A stretch of DNA of 64,000 nt from Dankookia rubra (lineage in GTDB: Bacteria; Pseudomonadota; Alphaproteobacteria; Acetobacterales; Acetobacteraceae). The DNA lies in NCBI RefSeq assembly GCF_004355005.1, contig NZ_SMSJ01000003.1:1-64000 (forward strand). The letters run 5' to 3'. The position numbers and the translations under genes were made by a program. Below the pieces are notes generated by a model. It ran no database searches. It saw only the letters and a program-made list of their open reading frames with translations, and had not been told where the DNA came from. Below, one piece after another: positions 1 through 8,237 of the stretch. Within the stretch, counting starts at the first letter, position 1; the number at the start of each line of letters is the position of its first letter.

Positions 1-1409
1 CGGCCATCGCCGCGGCCGGTGCCGCGCAGCCGGACGCGGCTGGCGCCGGCACGGCCGATGCCCGGCCGGGCGCCGAGCCGGCGAAAGCCGTCCTCGCCGC
101 GGTCGAGTCGCATGTCGCCGCCGCGCACGCCTCGGCCCCGGGCCTGTTGCAGGCTGCGGCGGCCCCGGCTGCGCCCGAGGCGAGCCCGGGACAGCATGCC
201 GATGCCCCGGCACCGGCCGTGGCCGAGGCGAAGCCGATGCCTGCGGCCCCGGCCGATCACGCACCGGCGGCGGCCGCGCACGACGCCGCTCCGGTCCAGC
301 TCGCGGAGGCGGCGAAGCCGGTGGAGACGATCGTCGCCGCGGTCGAGGCGAAGCCCACGCCTGCGGCCCCGGCGGACCACGCGCCGGCTGTGGCCGCGCA
401 CGACGCCGCTCCGGTCCAGCTCGCCGAAGCGGTGAAACCTGTGGAGACGATCGTCGCCGCGGTCGAAGCCAAGGCCATTCCTGCCGCCCCGGCGGACCAT
501 GCGCCGGCGGTGGCCGCGCACGACGCCGCTCCGGTCCAGCTCGCCGAAGCGGCGAAGCCGGTGGAGACGGTCGTCGCCGCGGTTGAGGCGAAGCCCACGC
601 CTGCGGCCCCGGCGGACCATGCGCCGGCGGTGGCCGCGCACGACGCCGCTCCGGTCCAGCTCGCCGAAGCGGCGAAGCCGGTGGAGACGATCGTCGCTGC
701 GATCGAGGCGAAGCCCACGCCTGCGGCCCCGGCGGACCATGCGCCGGCGGTGGCCGCGCACGACGCCGCTCCGGTCCAGCTCGCGGAGGCGGCGAAGCCG
801 GTGGAGACGATCGTCGCCGCGGTCGAGGCGAAGCCCACGCCTGCGGCCCCGGCAGACCACGCGCCGGCTGTGGCCGCGCACGACGCCGCTCCGGTCCAGC
901 TCGCGGAGGCGGCGAAACCGGTGGAGACGGTCGTCGCCGCGGTCGAGGCGAAGCCCTCGCCTGCGGCCCCGGCGGACCACGCGCCGGCTGTGGCCGCGCA
1001 TGACGCCCCTCCGGTCCAGCTCGCGGAGGCGGCGAAGCCGGTGGAGGCGGCAGTCGCCGCGGTCGAGGCGAAGCCCACGCCTGCGGCCCCGGCGAGCCAC
1101 GCAGCTGCGGCCGTGCATGACGAAGCCCCGGTGCAGCTTGCCGCGGCGGCGAAGCCGGTGGTGGCGGGCGATGCGCCCCAGCCGGCCGCCCATCCCGCGC
1201 TCGATGCCAGCCAGGCGGCGCTGTCGGTGACGCTGGCGCAGGCCGGCACGCCGCTGCATGCCGAGACGCTGGAGCAGCTCAGCCCCGCCATGGCCGCGGC
1301 GCATCCGCTGCTCGCCGAGCACCCGCTGCTGCCGGATACGGCGGCGCATGGCATCGATGCCGGCGCCGGCCTGTTGCACCCCGTGCAGCACGACCTGATG
1401 TTTGCCTGA
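1..1409 (+). CDS. Ala/Pro-rich 40-residue tandem-repeat protein (5' partial)
   Basis: The open frame enters from the left edge, so the start and any signal peptide are not visible. About 469 residues can be read. The first ~75 are Ala-rich low-complexity sequence. Then come seven near-identical 40-residue units and one degenerate unit, each containing the words PAAPADHAPA, HDAAPVQLAEA and AKPVETIVAAVEA. A unique tail of ~80 residues follows (from about PAAHPALDAS) and ends in HDLMFA. The family is not recognised. The regular alternation of Ala-rich segments with PVQLAEA and VETIVAAVE suggests short amphipathic helices separated by Pro-rich linkers, as in surface, scaffold or polymer-granule-binding proteins, but that is inference. 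The opposite-strand frames are open only because of the repeat and the GC content. Confidence 0.72.
   Translation, partial: AIAAAGAAQPDAAGAGTADARPGAEPAKAVLAAVESHVAAAHASAPGLLQAAAAPAAPEASPGQHADAPAPAVAEAKPMPAAPADHAPAAAAHDAAPVQLAEAAKPVETIVAAVEAKPTPAAPADHAPAVAAHDAAPVQLAEAVKPVETIVAAVEAKAIPAAPADHAPAVAAHDAAPVQLAEAAKPVETVVAAVEAKPTPAAPADHAPAVAAHDAAPVQLAEAAKPVETIVAAIEAKPTPAAPADHAPAVAAHDAAPVQLAEAAKPVETIVAAVEAKPTPAAPADHAPAVAAHDAAPVQLAEAAKPVETVVAAVEAKPSPAAPADHAPAVAAHDAPPVQLAEAAKPVEAAVAAVEAKPTPAAPASHAAAAVHDEAPVQLAAAAKPVVAGDAPQPAAHPALDASQAALSVTLAQAGTPLHAETLEQLSPAMAAAHPLLAEHPLLPDTAAHGIDAGAGLLHPVQHDLMFA
228..1171 (+). repeat. 120-bp tandem repeat array, 8 units
   Basis: Units begin at 228, 348, 468, 588, 708, 828, 948 and 1068. 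The period is exactly 120 bp (40 codons), so copy-number change keeps the frame. Internal units differ at only a few bases. The last unit is degenerate and about one codon shorter, which marks the array boundary. Near-identity at third codon positions points to recent expansion or gene conversion. Confidence 0.9.
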
Positions 1410-1415
1410 GGCGCC

Positions 1416-1439
1416 CCGGGGCCGGGAGACCGGCCCCGG
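1416..1439. terminator. Perfect 10-bp hairpin between convergent genes
   Basis: CCGGGGCCGG, a GAGA tetraloop, then CCGGCCCCGG. It lies between the convergent stops of the repeat protein (1409) and the flavoprotein (1457) and could act in both directions. No clear T-tract follows, so intrinsic termination strength is uncertain. Confidence 0.5.
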
Positions 1440-1456
1440 AAGACCACCCCCGGGGA

Positions 1457-3307
1457 TCACCCGTAGGTGACGGGCGTCTCGGTGCCGCGGCTGAGCTCGC
1501 GCGGCACCGGCTGGCCGGTGGCGACGAGGGCCAGCGCCTCGGCGATGCGGATGCCGTCGACGCCGGCCGAGAGGATCCCCCCGGCGTAGCCCGCGCCCTC
1601 GCCGGCGGGGAAGAGGCCGGCCGTGTTCAGGCTCTGCAGGTCGAGTCCGCGGCGGATACGCAGCGGGCTGCTGGTGCGGGTCTCGACGCCGGTCATCACC
1701 GCGTCGGCGCTGGCGAAGCCGGGGACCTGGCGGTCGAAGGCCAGCAGCGCCTCGCGCATCGCCGCCACCGCGAAATCCGGCAGGCAGCGGGCCAGGTCGG
1801 TGGGCGTCACGCCGGGCTGGTAGCTCGGCACGACATCGCCGAGCGCGGTGCTCGGCCGTCCCGCGAGGAAGTCGCCGACAAGCTGCGCCGGGGCGCGGTA
1901 GTCGCCGCCGCCGGCCTCGAAGGCCCGGGCTTCCCAGTGCCGCTGGTACTCGACGCCGGCCAGTACGTCGCCGGGATAGTCCGCGGGCGAGATGCCGACG
2001 ACGATGCCGGCATTGGCGTTGAACTCGGCGCGGCTGTACTGGCTCATGCCGTTGGTGACGACGCGGCCGGGCTCCGAGGTGGCGGCGACCACGCGGCCGC
2101 CCGGACACATGCAGAAGCTGTAGACGCTGCGGCCGTTGCGGCAATGGTGCACCAGCTTGTAGTCGGCCGCGCCCAGCAGCTTGTTGCCGGCATTCGGGCC
2201 GAAGCGCACGCGGTCGATCATCGACTGCGGATGCTCGATGCGGACGCCGATGCTGAAGGGCTTCTGTTCCAGAAAGACGCCGCGGTCGCGCAGCATGGCG
2301 AAGGTGTCGCGCGCGCTGTGGCCGACCGCGAGCACGACATGGTCGGCGGCCAGCGTCTCGCCATTCTCCAGCACAACGCCGCGGATGCGGCGCTGCCCGG
2401 CGTCCTCGACGACCAGGTCCACCACCCTGGTGCCGAAGCGGTACTCGCCGCCGAGCGCCTCGATCTGCGCGCGGATGCTCTCGACCATCGTCACCAGGCG
2501 GAAGGTGCCGATATGCGGCTTCGAGACGTAGAGGATCTCCTCGGGCGCGCCGGCGGCGACGAACTCGGTCAGCACCTTGCGGCCGAGATGGCGGGGGTCC
2601 TTGATGCCGGAATAGAGCTTGCCGTCGGAGAAGGTGCCGGCGCCGCCCTCGCCGAACTGCACGTTGCTCTCGGCGCTGAGCACGCCACGGCGCCAGAGCG
2701 CCCAGGTGTCCTTGGTGCGTTCGCGGACGACCGTGCCGCGCTCGAGGATGACGGGGCGGAACCCCATCTGCGCCAGAACCAGCGCCGCCATCAGCCCGCA
2801 GGGTCCGGTGCCGACGACGATGGGACGGGTCGCGCCGTCAGGCGCGCGGGAAGCCATGCCGTCAGGCGCGCGGGAAGTCATGCCGTCAGGCGCGCGGGAA
2901 GCCATGCCGTCAGGCGCGCGGGAAGCCATGCCGTCAGGCGCGCGGGAAGTCATGCCGTCAGGCGCGCGGGAAGTCATGCCGTCAGGCGCGCGGGAAGTCA
3001 TGCCGTCAGGCGCGCGGGACGCGATGCCGTCCGGGGCGCGCGCGACGAAATGGTAGCTGGTATCGGGCGCCGGGCCGATCCGCGCATCGCCGGCATGGCG
3101 GGCCAGCAGCGCGGCCTCGCCCTGCACCGCCACGTCCACCGTGTAGACCAGCATGATGGCGCGCGGCTTCCGCGCGTCGTAGCCGCGGCGGAAGACCTGG
3201 ACCTCCTGCAGCGCCGCCTCCTCGATCCCGAGCCGGGCCAGGACGGCGGCGCGGAGCGCGGGCTCGGGGTGGTCCAGCGGCAGGCGGAGCTCGGTGAGGC
3301 GGATCAT
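1457..3307 (-). CDS. NAD(P)/FAD-dependent oxidoreductase (COG2509-type flavoprotein) with internal repeat
   Basis: The 616-residue protein has three parts. Residues 1-~89 form the N-terminal domain usual in this uncharacterised FAD-dependent dehydrogenase family. Residues ~90-160 are a Ser-Arg-Ala-Pro-Asp-Gly repeat array. From ~161 the flavoprotein core begins with the dinucleotide-binding motif PIVVGTGPCGLMAALVL, followed by an ILERG strand end and the family stretch SNVQFGEGGAGTFSDGKL. The C-terminal VETRTSSPLRI and GLFPAGEGAGYAGGI motifs complete the FAD site. The substrate is unknown. The start is ATG at 3307. It converges on the repeat protein at 1409 and is divergent from the aldo/keto reductase. 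The repeat insertion is unusual: relatives have a short linker there. Confidence 0.88.
   Translation of the reverse strand: MIRLTELRLPLDHPEPALRAAVLARLGIEEAALQEVQVFRRGYDARKPRAIMLVYTVDVAVQGEAALLARHAGDARIGPAPDTSYHFVARAPDGIASRAPDGMTSRAPDGMTSRAPDGMTSRAPDGMASRAPDGMASRAPDGMTSRAPDGMASRAPDGATRPIVVGTGPCGLMAALVLAQMGFRPVILERGTVVRERTKDTWALWRRGVLSAESNVQFGEGGAGTFSDGKLYSGIKDPRHLGRKVLTEFVAAGAPEEILYVSKPHIGTFRLVTMVESIRAQIEALGGEYRFGTRVVDLVVEDAGQRRIRGVVLENGETLAADHVVLAVGHSARDTFAMLRDRGVFLEQKPFSIGVRIEHPQSMIDRVRFGPNAGNKLLGAADYKLVHHCRNGRSVYSFCMCPGGRVVAATSEPGRVVTNGMSQYSRAEFNANAGIVVGISPADYPGDVLAGVEYQRHWEARAFEAGGGDYRAPAQLVGDFLAGRPSTALGDVVPSYQPGVTPTDLARCLPDFAVAAMREALLAFDRQVPGFASADAVMTGVETRTSSPLRIRRGLDLQSLNTAGLFPAGEGAGYAGGILSAGVDGIRIAEALALVATGQPVPRELSRGTETPVTYG
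2834..3049 (-). repeat. In-frame 24-bp tandem repeat array (9 units, last degenerate)
   Basis: On the + strand the unit is GCCGTCAGGCGCGCGGGAAG followed by YCAT. Units start at 2834, 2858, 2882, 2906, 2930, 2954, 2978, 3002 and 3026. On the coding strand each encodes an octapeptide RAPDGM(A/T)S. The inner units differ only at one base, giving Ala or Thr. The array sits between the N-terminal domain and the Rossmann motif of the flavoprotein. Confidence 0.95.
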
Positions 3308-3380
3308 GGAACCCGGGGCGAGGTGGACCCGCCGGACGCGGCGGGCAATGCTGCCCCCCGATAGCCGGGAGGGACGAAGG

Positions 3381-4346
3381 ATGGAACAGCGCGTGCTGGG
3401 GCGGACGGGGCTGAATGTCTCCGTCCTGGGCTATGGCGCCGGGGCGGTCGGCGGGCTGATGGTGCGGGGGACGGCCGCGGAGCAGGAGGCCTCGCTGGCC
3501 CGCGCCTTCGAGGCCGGCATCACCTATGTGGATACCGCCGCCTTCTACGGCATGGGGGAGTCGGAGAAGAATCTCGGCCGGGCGCTGAAGGCGCTGGGGG
3601 CGAGCCCGATCCTCGGCACCAAGGTGCGGCTGCCGCCCGCCACGCGCGGCGACATCGCCGGCGGGATCGCCGCCTCGCTCGAGGCCAGCCTCAAGCGGCT
3701 CGGCCGCGACAGCGTCGACCTGTTCCAGCTGCACGACGAGATTGGCACGCCGGAGGGCATGACAGTCGAGCAGGTGCTGGGCGAGGCGGTGCCGGCGCTG
3801 CAGAAGCTGCGGGAGCAGGGCAAGTGCCGCTTCCTCGGCATCACCGCGCTGGGTACCGTGCCGGCGCTGCGGCAGGTGCTGGAGAGCGGCGCCTTCGACA
3901 CCGCGCAGACCCCCTTCAACGCGCTGAACCCGAGCTGGCTGGCGCCGGCCCACACCGGCGTCGTCGCCCAGGATTTCGCCCGGCTGGGCCAGGTCGCGGC
4001 GGCGCATGGCGTCGGGCTGATCGGCATCCGCATCCTGGCCGCCGGCGCGCTCTCCGGCGAGGCGGCGCGGCACCCCGTGGCGATGCCGGAGGTCGCGCCC
4101 ATTGCCTCCGCCGGCAGCTATGCCGAGGACGTGGCGGCGGCCCGCCGCCTGGCGCCGCTGGTGGCGGAGGGCGTGGCCGGCTCGCTGGCCGAGCTTGCCA
4201 TCCGCTACGCCGCCTTCGCCCCGGGAATGGGCTGCGCCTTGATCGGCACGGCCTCGGTCGGGCAGCTCGAGGAGGCCATCGCGGCGGTGGGGCAGGGGCC
4301 GCTGCCGGCGGCGGCGATCGCCCGGGTCGGCGCGCTGCTGTCGTGA
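3381..4346 (+). CDS. Aldo/keto reductase family oxidoreductase
   Basis: A 321-residue NAD(P)H-dependent aldo/keto reductase, expected to be a cytosolic TIM barrel. The catalytic tetrad is present: D51 and Y56 in YVDTAAFYG, K81 in GTKVRL and H118 in LFQLHDE. The N-terminal GRTGLNVSVLGYGAG strand and C-terminal cofactor segment (ALIGTASVGQLEEAI) are typical. The ATG at 3381 is chosen because GGGACGAAGG lies directly upstream and the family motif RxLGRTGL begins within five residues; an upstream in-frame ATG at 3294 would overlap the divergent gene. The substrate cannot be told from sequence. The stop codon lies within the first unit of a repeat array that leads into the next gene. Confidence 0.93.
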   Translation: MEQRVLGRTGLNVSVLGYGAGAVGGLMVRGTAAEQEASLARAFEAGITYVDTAAFYGMGESEKNLGRALKALGASPILGTKVRLPPATRGDIAGGIAASLEASLKRLGRDSVDLFQLHDEIGTPEGMTVEQVLGEAVPALQKLREQGKCRFLGITALGTVPALRQVLESGAFDTAQTPFNALNPSWLAPAHTGVVAQDFARLGQVAAAHGVGLIGIRILAAGALSGEAARHPVAMPEVAPIASAGSYAEDVAAARRLAPLVAEGVAGSLAELAIRYAAFAPGMGCALIGTASVGQLEEAIAAVGQGPLPAAAIARVGALLS

Positions 4347-4545
4347 GCCCCGCCGCGGAGCGGCTGTCCTGCCTCCAAGCGGAGCGGCTGTCGTGCCCCG
4401 CCGCGGAGCGGCTCTCGTGCCTCCAAGCGGAGCGGCTGTCGTGACCCAACCCGGCGAATCGGTTGCCTTGACCTCCGAGGCGGAGCGGACGGCGTGAGCC
4501 CCATCGCGGGGCGGCCGGCTTGAGCATCGCCGCGGGGCGGCGCGC
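4343..4545 (+). repeat. Degenerate ~25-bp array joining two genes, each unit a start-site-like module
   Basis: Eight consecutive units begin at 4343, 4369, 4393, 4417, 4441, 4468, 4494 and 4520 (24-27 bp each). The best-conserved form is GTGCCCCGCCGCGGAGCGGC followed by TGTC. Most units begin with GTG or TTG and carry a GCGGAGCGG (or GCGGGGCGG) word 8-9 nt before the next GTG/TTG. The first unit holds the stop of the aldo/keto reductase, and the last supplies the TTG start and first codons of the DMT transporter. Units 1 and 3 can fold GCCGC-GGA-GCGGC hairpins. Confidence 0.8.
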
Positions 4546-5422
4546 GGCGCTGCCGCTGGCCGGCTTCGGCTATCTCTCCGTCACCGCCACGGCCTGGGGG
4601 CTGAACTGGCCGGTGATGAAGCTGCTGATGCGGGACTGGCCGCCCTATGCCTTTCGCATCTTCGCCGCCCTCGGGGCGGTCTCGCTGCTGGTCGCGGTCG
4701 CGGCCTGGCAGCGCGACCGGCTCTGGCCGGGGCGCGGGCAATGGGGGCGGCTGGTCGTCGCCTCGGTGCTGAACGTCTCGGCCTGGAGCGTCGTCGCGCC
4801 GCTGTCGCTGTTCTGGCTGGACGCGGCGGAGGCGGCGATCATCGCCTATACCATGCCGGTCTGGGCGACGGTGCTGGCCTGGCCGGTGCTCGGGGAGCGG
4901 CCGGGCTGGCAGCGCTTCGCCGGCCTCGGGATGGGGCTGGCGGGCGTCACGCTGCTGATGGCCGGGGCGCTGTCGGGCGGCGGCGCGGCGCTGGCGGCGA
5001 AGCTGCCGGGCGTCGCGGCCATCCTCTGCACCGCGCTGATGTTCGCGGGCGGGGCGGTCTTCACCAAGCGCTGGCCGGTGACGATGCCGCCGGTGCCGCT
5101 GGTGGCCTGGCAGATCGCCATCGGCACGCTGCCGGTCTGGGTGATCGCGCTGCGGTTCGAGACGCTGGACTTCTCCCGCGTCACCTGGGTGGGCTGGGGC
5201 TGCCTGGTCTACGTGGCGGTGGTGGCGCAATGCGCCGCCTACCTCGCCTGGTTCCGGGCGCTGCGGCTGCTGCCGGCCGGCGTGGCGGCGATGGGCAGCC
5301 TGCTGGTGCCGGTGATCGGGGTGTTCAGCAGCGCCGCCCTGCTGGGGGAGCCGCTCGGGCTGCGCCACCTGGCGGCGCTGGTGCTGACGCTCGGCGGCGT
5401 GGTGCTGGCGGCGCGGGGCTGA
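4520..5422 (+). CDS. DMT-superfamily (EamA) transporter
   Basis: A 300-residue integral membrane protein with about ten predicted transmembrane segments arranged as two EamA halves (roughly 12-140 and 155-295). Typical signatures are WGLNWPVMK in the first helix and AAYLAWFRALRLLPAGVAA with GVLLGEPL-like sequence in the second half. This family exports amino acids, metabolites or drugs; the substrate here is unknown. TTG at 4520 is the start that keeps the complete first helix. It is embedded in the preceding repeat array, so the exact initiator is uncertain. It follows the aldo/keto reductase by 173 bp and may be co-transcribed with it. Confidence 0.9.
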   Translation: MSIAAGRRAALPLAGFGYLSVTATAWGLNWPVMKLLMRDWPPYAFRIFAALGAVSLLVAVAAWQRDRLWPGRGQWGRLVVASVLNVSAWSVVAPLSLFWLDAAEAAIIAYTMPVWATVLAWPVLGERPGWQRFAGLGMGLAGVTLLMAGALSGGGAALAAKLPGVAAILCTALMFAGGAVFTKRWPVTMPPVPLVAWQIAIGTLPVWVIALRFETLDFSRVTWVGWGCLVYVAVVAQCAAYLAWFRALRLLPAGVAAMGSLLVPVIGVFSSAALLGEPLGLRHLAALVLTLGGVVLAARG

Positions 5423-5478
5423 GCCGGCACGTCCATCCGCCGCCAACGATCGCCGCGGCGCGGCGTTGGCCTGCCGCG

Positions 5479-5808
5479 ATGCAGCAGGAGCCAGGCGCCG
5501 TGCAACCGATGAAGCCGATGACGCCGATGAAGCCCATGGAGCCGATGGATCCCGGCCCGGCCTGGTGGCCGGAGGAGCTCGGCCAGCCCGCCAGCAGCGG
5601 CGGGCAGGACGGCGTGCAGTATGCCTTCTTCCCCGATGCGCGCCGCCTGGCGATCCGCCGCGACGGGCGGGTGACAGTCTATGACAGTGGCCAGCACCGG
5701 ATCAGCGGCGTGGCGCAGCGGCAGGGCGGCAGCCGGGCGGTGGTCTTCAGCGGCGCCGAGGGCGAGGTGGCGGCGGAGGACCTGCGGGAGATCGGCCCCG
5801 GCTGCTGA
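5479..5808 (+). CDS. Small conserved protein with N-terminal Met-Lys-Pro repeats
   Basis: The 109-residue product starts MQQEPGAVQP and then has four repeats of the type MKPMxPM (residues 11-23). A compact C-terminal region follows with WWPEELGQPASSGGQ, a YAFFPDARRLAI strand and a RDGRVTVYDSGQHRISG segment. I recall similar uncharacterised proteins with a Met-Pro-rich head and a WWP...FFPDxRRLAI core from alphaproteobacteria; no function is known to me. ATG at 5479 is chosen because upstream codons in this frame are antisense-like and overlap the transporter. No signal peptide or membrane helix is visible. Confidence 0.6.
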   Translation: MQQEPGAVQPMKPMTPMKPMEPMDPGPAWWPEELGQPASSGGQDGVQYAFFPDARRLAIRRDGRVTVYDSGQHRISGVAQRQGGSRAVVFSGAEGEVAAEDLREIGPGC

Positions 5809-5983
5809 TCGCTGCCGGACCCGGGGTTGCCGGAGGCCTTTCGGCCCTTGGCGGGGCGTGCGGAGGGGCGGCGCCTCTCGCCGCCGGGACGGAGCCCCAG
5901 CTTCCCCCCGCCCGCATTTCCGCTACGTTCCCCCACCGAACGCGCCCCGCATGAGCGCGACCCGACAGGGAGCCCCGCCGCCC

Positions 5984-6946
5984 ATGCCCAGCCGCCGCCA
6001 CCTCCTCGCCGGCGCCGCCGCGCTCGCCGCAGCGCCCGCCGCCGCGCCCCTGGCCCGCGCCGCCGCCCCGCCCATGGGCCGGCAGGTCGCCAGCCTCTAC
6101 CGGGTCCGCATCGGCGAGATCGAGGTCACCGCCGTCGGCGACGGCACCATCAACCTGCCCCCCGCGGTGTTCGGCGACGCGAACCTCGCCGAAGCCCGCC
6201 GCCTGCTCGCCGAGGCCCGGCTGCCGGCCGAGGGGGCGGTGCCGTGCGCCGTCAACACCTTCCTGGTGAATGCCGGCGGGCGCCTCGCGCTGATCGACAC
6301 CGGCTCGGGCGAGGCGCTCGGCCCGACCATGGGCCAGATGCCGGCCAACCTGGCGGCCATGGCCATCACCCCGGCGCTGATCGACACCATCCTGCTGACC
6401 CATCTCCACCGCGACCATGCCGGCGGCCTCTGCGACCGGGCAGGCCGCGCGCTGTTCCCGGCCGCGGAGCTGGTGATCCCGAAGGCCGAGGCGGCCTTCT
6501 GGTTCGAGGAGGCGAACATCGGCCGCGTGCCGCAGGGCTCCCGCGGCGGCTTCGCCTATGCGAGGCAGGTCGCCAGCGCCTACCAGGGCCGCATCCGGCG
6601 GCTGCCGGGCGGCGCCTCGCCGGTCGCCGGCGTCACCTCGATCGACGCCTTCGGGCATACGCCGGGGCATACGCTCTACCGCATCGCCTCGGGCGCGGAC
6701 CAGCTGCTGGTCTTCGGCGACATGGTGCACATCCCCGCGCTGCAGTCGCGCCACCCGGAATGGGGCATCAGCTTCGACGTCGACCCGGCCGCGGCGGTGG
6801 CGACGCGGCGCCGCGTGCTCGACATGTGCGCGGCGGACCGGCTGCCGGTGGCCGGGATGCACATGGACTTCCCCGGCCTCGGCCAGGTGCGGCGGGAGGC
6901 CGGGGGCTATACCCTGCTGCCGGCGCCCTGGCGGCCGATCCTGTAG
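5984..6946 (+). CDS. MBL-fold metallo-hydrolase with Tat signal peptide
   Basis: A 320-residue metallo-beta-lactamase-fold hydrolase. The N-terminus SRRHLLAGAAALAAAPAAAP is a Tat-type signal, so the enzyme is probably folded in the cytoplasm and moved to the periplasm. The metal-binding motif HLHRDHAGG lies at residues 140-148, and later ligands are in FGHTPGHT and in the D of VFGDMVHIP. Relatives include lactonases and quorum-quenching-like hydrolases, but the substrate is not decidable. The ATG at 5984 follows CAGGGAG at 12-nt spacing; an earlier ATG at 5951 would put the twin arginines too deep. It converges with the patatin gene, with 7 bp between stops. Confidence 0.9.
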   Translation: MPSRRHLLAGAAALAAAPAAAPLARAAAPPMGRQVASLYRVRIGEIEVTAVGDGTINLPPAVFGDANLAEARRLLAEARLPAEGAVPCAVNTFLVNAGGRLALIDTGSGEALGPTMGQMPANLAAMAITPALIDTILLTHLHRDHAGGLCDRAGRALFPAAELVIPKAEAAFWFEEANIGRVPQGSRGGFAYARQVASAYQGRIRRLPGGASPVAGVTSIDAFGHTPGHTLYRIASGADQLLVFGDMVHIPALQSRHPEWGISFDVDPAAAVATRRRVLDMCAADRLPVAGMHMDFPGLGQVRREAGGYTLLPAPWRPIL

Positions 6947-6953
6947 CGCGCCC

Positions 6954-8171
6954 CTATATCGGCGGGCGCCTCACCCAGGCATCGCCCGCCAGCGCCCGCT
7001 GCCGGCCGTAGTCGTAGAGCGGGCGCATATAGGCCTGGTCGAAGGGCTTGTCGTATTCCACGGTGAAGTCGCGGCCGATGAAGGCCAGGTTGTAGTCCAC
7101 CCCGTCGCGCTCCGAGGCGTAGTAGATCCGCCAGACATCCTGGTAGCCCGCCGCCGTGATCATCGAGGCGACGGCCCGGCCGGCGATCCCCATCGTCCGC
7201 CGGTCGACCGAGGCCCATTCGGGGTCGAGCCGGCCGTTGCGGATCACCCAGGCCCGGGCCGGCGCCACCGGCTTGCGCTGCGCGATGCGCTCCCGCCGCA
7301 GCCGCGACACGCTGGCGGGATAGAGGAAGACCTGGGCGAAGGCGCCGCCATCCACGTGCAGCTCCTGGAAGGGCTTGCCGTCCAGCGTCACGTCGAACAG
7401 CACCGGGGAGAAGGCGCCGGGGATGGCCGAGGAGGCCAGCAGGATGCGGCGGATCGTCTCGAGCGCCTTCGGGTGGCCGCTGCCGGCGATGGCGCCGATG
7501 TTCCAGATCACCGGCATCTGCGCGTCGAGGTTCGAGGTGCCGATCAGCAGCAGCCGCCCGCCGGCATGGGCGCGCGCGAGCTCGGCCAGCATCGCCTCGT
7601 CGATGTAGCGGGAGATGGTGCGGAAGAGCGGGGTGTTGTCGGCCATGCCGTCGTTCCAGATCGCCGCGGTGATGCGGCGCTGGACGATGACGTCGGCCAG
7701 CGTGATCTCGGTATAGACGCGCCGCAGCGGCTCGTCCCAGGCGCTGCCGAGGAAGGCGAAGGGGGCGCTCAGCGCGCCGGTGCTGATGCCGGTGACGAGG
7801 AAGAATTCGGGCCGGTCGCCGCGCTCGGTCCAGCCGTTCAGCAGGCCGGCGCCGAAGGCCCCGTTCTCGCCGCCGCCGGAGATGCCGAGCAGGTCGAGAT
7901 CGGGCATCGGCGCGGTTGGCGGCAGGCCGCGCGCGACCAGCCTGCGCTGCACGGCGGCGATGAATTCCCGCTGCAGCGCCGCCTGGCCGGCCGCCTCCAT
8001 CGGGAAGAAGCGCTCGTTCGGCAGGCCGAGCACCGTGGCCGCGCTGGCGGACCCGCGCGGCACCGCGGGCTCGCGCACGGGCAGCGCGCAGCCGGGCAGG
8101 GACAGGGCCGCCATGCCGCCGGCCGCGAGGCCGAGCAGCGAGCGGCGGGCCGGCGGGGACGGGGCTGTCAT
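6954..8171 (-). CDS. Patatin-like phospholipase family lipoprotein
   Basis: A 405-residue protein. The N-terminus has a hydrophobic segment ending in LSLPGC (Cys28), a lipobox, so a membrane-anchored lipoprotein is expected. The patatin elements are in order: the oxyanion loop GISGGGENGAFGAG (~97-110), the nucleophile elbow GIST with Ser130, and the Asp of VDGGAF (~270). This Ser-Asp dyad hydrolyses acyl esters of lipids. ATG at 8171 is preferred over GTG at 8183 because GAGG lies 6 nt upstream of it. It is transcribed away from the MDR oxidoreductase's 3' end with a 66-bp gap and could share its transcript. Confidence 0.9.
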   Translation of the reverse strand: MTAPSPPARRSLLGLAAGGMAALSLPGCALPVREPAVPRGSASAATVLGLPNERFFPMEAAGQAALQREFIAAVQRRLVARGLPPTAPMPDLDLLGISGGGENGAFGAGLLNGWTERGDRPEFFLVTGISTGALSAPFAFLGSAWDEPLRRVYTEITLADVIVQRRITAAIWNDGMADNTPLFRTISRYIDEAMLAELARAHAGGRLLLIGTSNLDAQMPVIWNIGAIAGSGHPKALETIRRILLASSAIPGAFSPVLFDVTLDGKPFQELHVDGGAFAQVFLYPASVSRLRRERIAQRKPVAPARAWVIRNGRLDPEWASVDRRTMGIAGRAVASMITAAGYQDVWRIYYASERDGVDYNLAFIGRDFTVEYDKPFDQAYMRPLYDYGRQRALAGDAWVRRPPI

Positions 8172-8237
8172 GCGGGACCTCACATCATCGGTCCCGCCTT
8201 GTACATTACGCCACCCGCGCGGTGTACCGTGCAGGTT

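Noticed and set aside
257-1447. 396-residue minus-strand frame opposite the repeat protein
   Set aside because: It stays open only because the 120-bp repeat lacks antisense stops; the product is Ala/Ser low-complexity sequence with no start signal.
2834-3049. Possible CRISPR array
   Set aside because: The 24-bp units abut with no unique spacers and are read in frame as protein; no cas genes are present.
4205-5446. 413-residue minus-strand frame opposite the DMT transporter
   Set aside because: Arg/Gln-rich shadow; the sense strand encodes a clear ten-helix transporter.
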